Program-made: the position numbers and the translations under genes
Notes under the pieces: model-generated
Databases searched by the model: none
What the model was told of the DNA's origin: nothing
Seen by the model: only the letters and a program-made list of their open reading frames with translations
Source of the DNA: JAJZJT01 sp049964655
Lineage (GTDB): Bacteria; Actinomycetota; Acidimicrobiia; Acidimicrobiales; RAAP-2
Direction of reading: 5' to 3'
Assembly (NCBI GenBank): GCA_049964655.1
Contig: JBMFXC010000064.1
Location: forward strand, 1 to 15,551
Length of the DNA: 15,551 nt
In this document: piece after piece, positions 13,944 through 15,551 of the stretch
Layout of the letters: each line of letters starts with the position of its first letter
Numbering within the stretch: position 1 is the first letter of the stretch

Positions 13944-14348
13944 TCATACCTTGTGGACCTGAAGCGATGGATGGGCTCGTGCCATCTGGTCGTAGTCGTC
14001 GTCCTGCGTTACCACCGGCAACCCGAGGTCAATGGCGGTGGCAGCGATCAGGGCGTCGGTTAGCTTGACCGCTCGCTGGATGCCGGCGTTCCGGCAGTCG
14101 CTGACGAGACGAGCCCACGCGGCCATGACGGTCTCGCTGATCGGTACGGGGTCCACTCGCCGGGCCAGGGCCAGCGTGCCCGCTCGGCGGGCGCGCGAGG
14201 TGTCGTCTGCAGCGCTCAGCACTCCGAGTTCGAGCTCGCCGATGGTCACGACCGAGACCGTCACCCGTTCGGGCAGCTCCCCGAGCGGTCGGACCACCTC
14301 GCTGGCAATGAACACGGAGGTGTCGAGAAGCCCGGCCGGGGCGCTCAA
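13944..14348 (-). CDS. VapC-type PIN-domain toxin (pair 2)
   Basis: 134-aa PIN-domain ribonuclease toxin, of a different branch from pair 1. Seen: GLLDTSVFIASE with catalytic Asp9, VSVVTIGELELGVL with Glu38, KLTDALIAATA with Asp98, and PVVTQDDDYDQM with Asp116-118; all four acidic positions are present, so it should be active as an RNase. Start codon appears to be TTG at 14348, overlapping the antitoxin stop (TTGA). No ATG or GTG lies between this and the essential Asp9. Its antitoxin is Phd-type, so this is a mixed Phd/PIN pair, a common arrangement in actinobacteria. Confidence 0.88.
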   Translation of the reverse strand: MSAPAGLLDTSVFIASEVVRPLGELPERVTVSVVTIGELELGVLSAADDTSRARRAGTLALARRVDPVPISETVMAAWARLVSDCRNAGIQRAVKLTDALIAATAIDLGLPVVTQDDDYDQMARAHPSLQVHKV

Positions 14349-14587
14349 AGCTCGTCCAAGGTCTGTCCGGCGAGCACATCAAGGTCTACACGCAGACCCG
14401 GGTCGGCCGCCCGCTCCGCCAGCCCGCGACGTAGCAGGTCGCCTGGAACCCAGCGGGACCGTTGAGCGTGGGGAACGATGTCGGCGATCGCCTCGCCGTG
14501 GACGGTGAGAACCACCCGCTCGCCTGCCCGCACGGCATCGATGACCTGGCTGGTCCGATTCCGTAGGTCACGCACGCCGATCTCCAT
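14345..14587 (-). CDS. Phd/YefM-type antitoxin (pair 2)
   Basis: 80-aa antitoxin beginning MEIGVRDLRNRTSQVIDAV. The N-terminal alpha/beta fold (GVRDLRNRTSQVIDAVRAGE, then RVVLTVHGEAIADIVP) is the Phd DNA-binding and dimerisation domain. The C-terminal part (WVPGDLLRRGLAERAADPGL then RVDLDVLAGQTLDEL) is the disordered toxin-binding tail that wraps the PIN domain. The frame is open to 14635, but the family begins at the ATG at 14587, and a TACGCT hexamer lies 7 nt upstream. Its stop overlaps the toxin start by four bases. It probably represses its own promoter through the adjacent inverted repeat. Confidence 0.87.
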   Translation of the reverse strand: MEIGVRDLRNRTSQVIDAVRAGERVVLTVHGEAIADIVPHAQRSRWVPGDLLRRGLAERAADPGLRVDLDVLAGQTLDEL

Positions 14588-14605
14588 GTGCGACAGCGTA
14601 GCACA
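14587..14605. promoter_or_regulatory. phd promoter and candidate operator
   Basis: Plus-strand TGTGC (14587-14591) and GCACA (14601-14605) are inverted around 9 bp. On the minus strand the repeat encloses TACGCT (14595-14600), a -10-like element 7 nt before the phd ATG. As at vapB, the repeat covers both -10 and start, though the arms are short. Confidence 0.45.
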
Positions 14606-14688
14606 ACCGTCCCTGACGCGATGTCGGAGTCGCAACGGCCGCCGCGGGTCACTGGCGTTCGACGATCACCTGCCGACGTTCTCGCAGT

Positions 14689-15104
14689 TCAGCCGGGTTT
14701 GAATACGACGTCGTCTTCTCCACCCGATCGTCGTGCTCGAGCTCGCTCGAAGAAGCGCAGGTCGAAGGACTGGTACACCCGCGTCGGCGGTCGTGTCGTC
14801 GCCGCGATCCACGAGTCGTTGACCGGCATGCTCTTGCCAGCATCTCGAAGGGCGAGCCGCAGAGCTGCCCAGGCACGGGCTACTTCGTCGACCGAGAGCG
14901 GGTCGAGCAATGCCGCTACAACGAGGGTCCTAGCCGTCGGGCTCGCGTCGGTCCGGCCTGCGCGGCGAGAACCCCGAGCCATAGCTTGCCCACCGTGACG
15001 ACCGACACGGCAACACGATCAGGCGGCTGGGAGGAGCGTGGTCGGTCGTGCTCGACGAAGATGAACGGCGACGTGCCGACGAGTACCGCCCCACCGAGGT
15101 GCAC
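14689..15104 (-). pseudogene. Frameshifted VapC-type PIN toxin relic (paralogue of pair 2)
   Basis: Two minus-strand frames together resemble the intact toxin of pair 2. The first part reads GAVLVGTSPFIFVEHDRP and VAVSVVTVGKLWLGVLAAQA (up to TRARR), matching GLLDTSVFIASE and VSVVTIGELELGVL. After a frameshift at about 14930-14945 it continues TLVVAALLDPLSVDEVARAW and then VNDSWIAATT, matching the second half. The first catalytic Asp is Gly (VGTS), the Glu of GEL is Lys (GKL), and the final TQDDD is VYQSFD; only the Asp in NDSWIAA remains. It is thus dead by both frame and chemistry. Read order and strand equal those of pair 2, which suggests an old duplication or a related insertion. Confidence 0.7.
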
Positions 15105-15115
15105 GCTGGGCGCGG

Positions 15116-15211
15116 TCAGGGGATCGGCAGGTCGGCAGTCGTGTCGGGCAGCAGCTTTGGTAGGTCTCGAGCGAACCTCGGAGCGTCACACGAGCCACAA
15201 CGGCTCTCGGC
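15116..15211 (-). pseudogene. C-terminal remnant of a Phd-type antitoxin
   Basis: Immediately upstream of the PIN relic the minus strand reads DAPRFARDLPKLLPDTTADL followed by PIP and a stop. It matches the pattern at the end of the intact antitoxin (ADPGLRVDLDVLAGQTLDEL): D-P/A-x-x-x-D-L-x-x-L-x-x-x-T-x-D-L. The position, 11 bp before the toxin relic, is where its antitoxin should end. The frame is open back to 15502, and a segment LDVGDGLVVVVLGGDRV near 15380 vaguely recalls a Phd or AbrB core, but I cannot trace a continuous antitoxin. Short and degenerate, so the call is tentative. Confidence 0.4.
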
Positions 15212-15551
15212 CGTGGAGCCGACGTGGGATCCATTGCCGATGGATGCCGAGGTGCTCCGCCAGTGCGCCTGGATCGCCGCTGTCGTGAGCTCCGGCGGTG
15301 CCGGGTTCTGATCCTCGACGGCCCTTGTGGCTGCCACCGCGCTTGTTGGCAGAACCCGGTCGCCACCCAGGACGACCACGACGAGGCCGTCCCCGACGTC
15401 GAGGTGGTCCGGGTCCGATGACCGCCTACGCCGACAGGCGCCAAACGCACTGATCGGTTCGCGCAGCCCAGGGACGGTTGCAGAGGAGACTGTGCTCTCC
15501 ACTCGACGTGCAGGGCAGGCTTCGCATGGCTGCCTCGTCGTCAGGTGGGGC
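15212..15551. other. Right edge, unassigned
   Basis: No supported gene. A minus-strand frame from 15502 (beginning MESTVSSATVPGLREPISAF) could include more of the degraded antitoxin, but the likeness is weak and the middle does not match. The window ends here. Confidence 0.3.

Noticed and set aside
15116..15502. Full-length AbrB- or Phd-type antitoxin of 128 aa
   Set aside because: Only the last 30 or so residues fit a Phd tail. The rest has isolated resemblances (MESTVS, LDVGDGLVVVVLGGDRV) that do not line up with either family over its length.

Overview
The window is high-GC, bacterial and actinobacterial in character, most likely from an uncultured member of the Acidimicrobiia. The pointers are an F420-dependent luciferase-like oxidoreductase of the mycobacterial MSMEG_2256 type, a FolP2-type dihydropteroate synthase homologue, DUF1707 and PAC2 proteins, and a secreted protein ending in the 'SDGGIFSFG...GSMGGKPLNAPIVGMA' repeat that is very common in Acidimicrobiia. 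It is a draft scaffold: two 100-N gaps (2936-3035 and 6285-6384) look like placeholders of unknown true length.

Layout. 46-1782 (minus): a thioredoxin-TPR protein followed by a FolP2-like gene. 2033-3143 (minus): a secreted IPT/TIG-domain protein interrupted by the first gap, with a strong hairpin terminator behind it. 3544-5561 (plus): a two-gene operon of an aminoglycoside-phosphotransferase-fold kinase and a PAC2-family protein, coupled by a GTGA overlap. 5542-6150 (minus): a DUF1707 membrane protein overlapping the PAC2 gene tail to tail. 6231-6441: a tandem decamer array split by the second gap. 6482-7489 (plus): the F420 oxidoreductase. 7506-9740 (minus): an MMPL/RND-type exporter. 10010-12532 (minus): leucyl-tRNA synthetase. 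12718-12791 (plus): tRNA-Ala(GGC).

Right of the tRNA the character changes to a cluster of toxin-antitoxin (TA) genes and relics: a HicA-like toxin relic broken by an in-frame stop, an intact-looking RHH antitoxin/PIN toxin pair, an intact-looking Phd-type antitoxin/PIN toxin pair, and a third PIN toxin that is frameshifted and has lost catalytic residues, preceded by what looks like the C-terminal tail of its Phd-type antitoxin. No integrase, transposase or second attachment site is visible.

A signal running through the window is transcriptional. Eight starts (folP2, thioredoxin, kinase, F420 oxidoreductase, leuS, the hicA relic, vapB and phd) have a TANNNT -10-like hexamer 6-8 nt before the start codon, as expected for leaderless mRNAs. 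The secreted TIG protein and the MMPL exporter instead have Shine-Dalgarno-like sequences. In the intact vapB gene the palindromic operator covers both the -10 element and the start codon. I found no clearly novel multi-gene system. The best leads are the leaderless promoter set, the TA cluster with its relics, the FolP2 variant and its hairpin-rich leader, and the decamer array between divergent genes.
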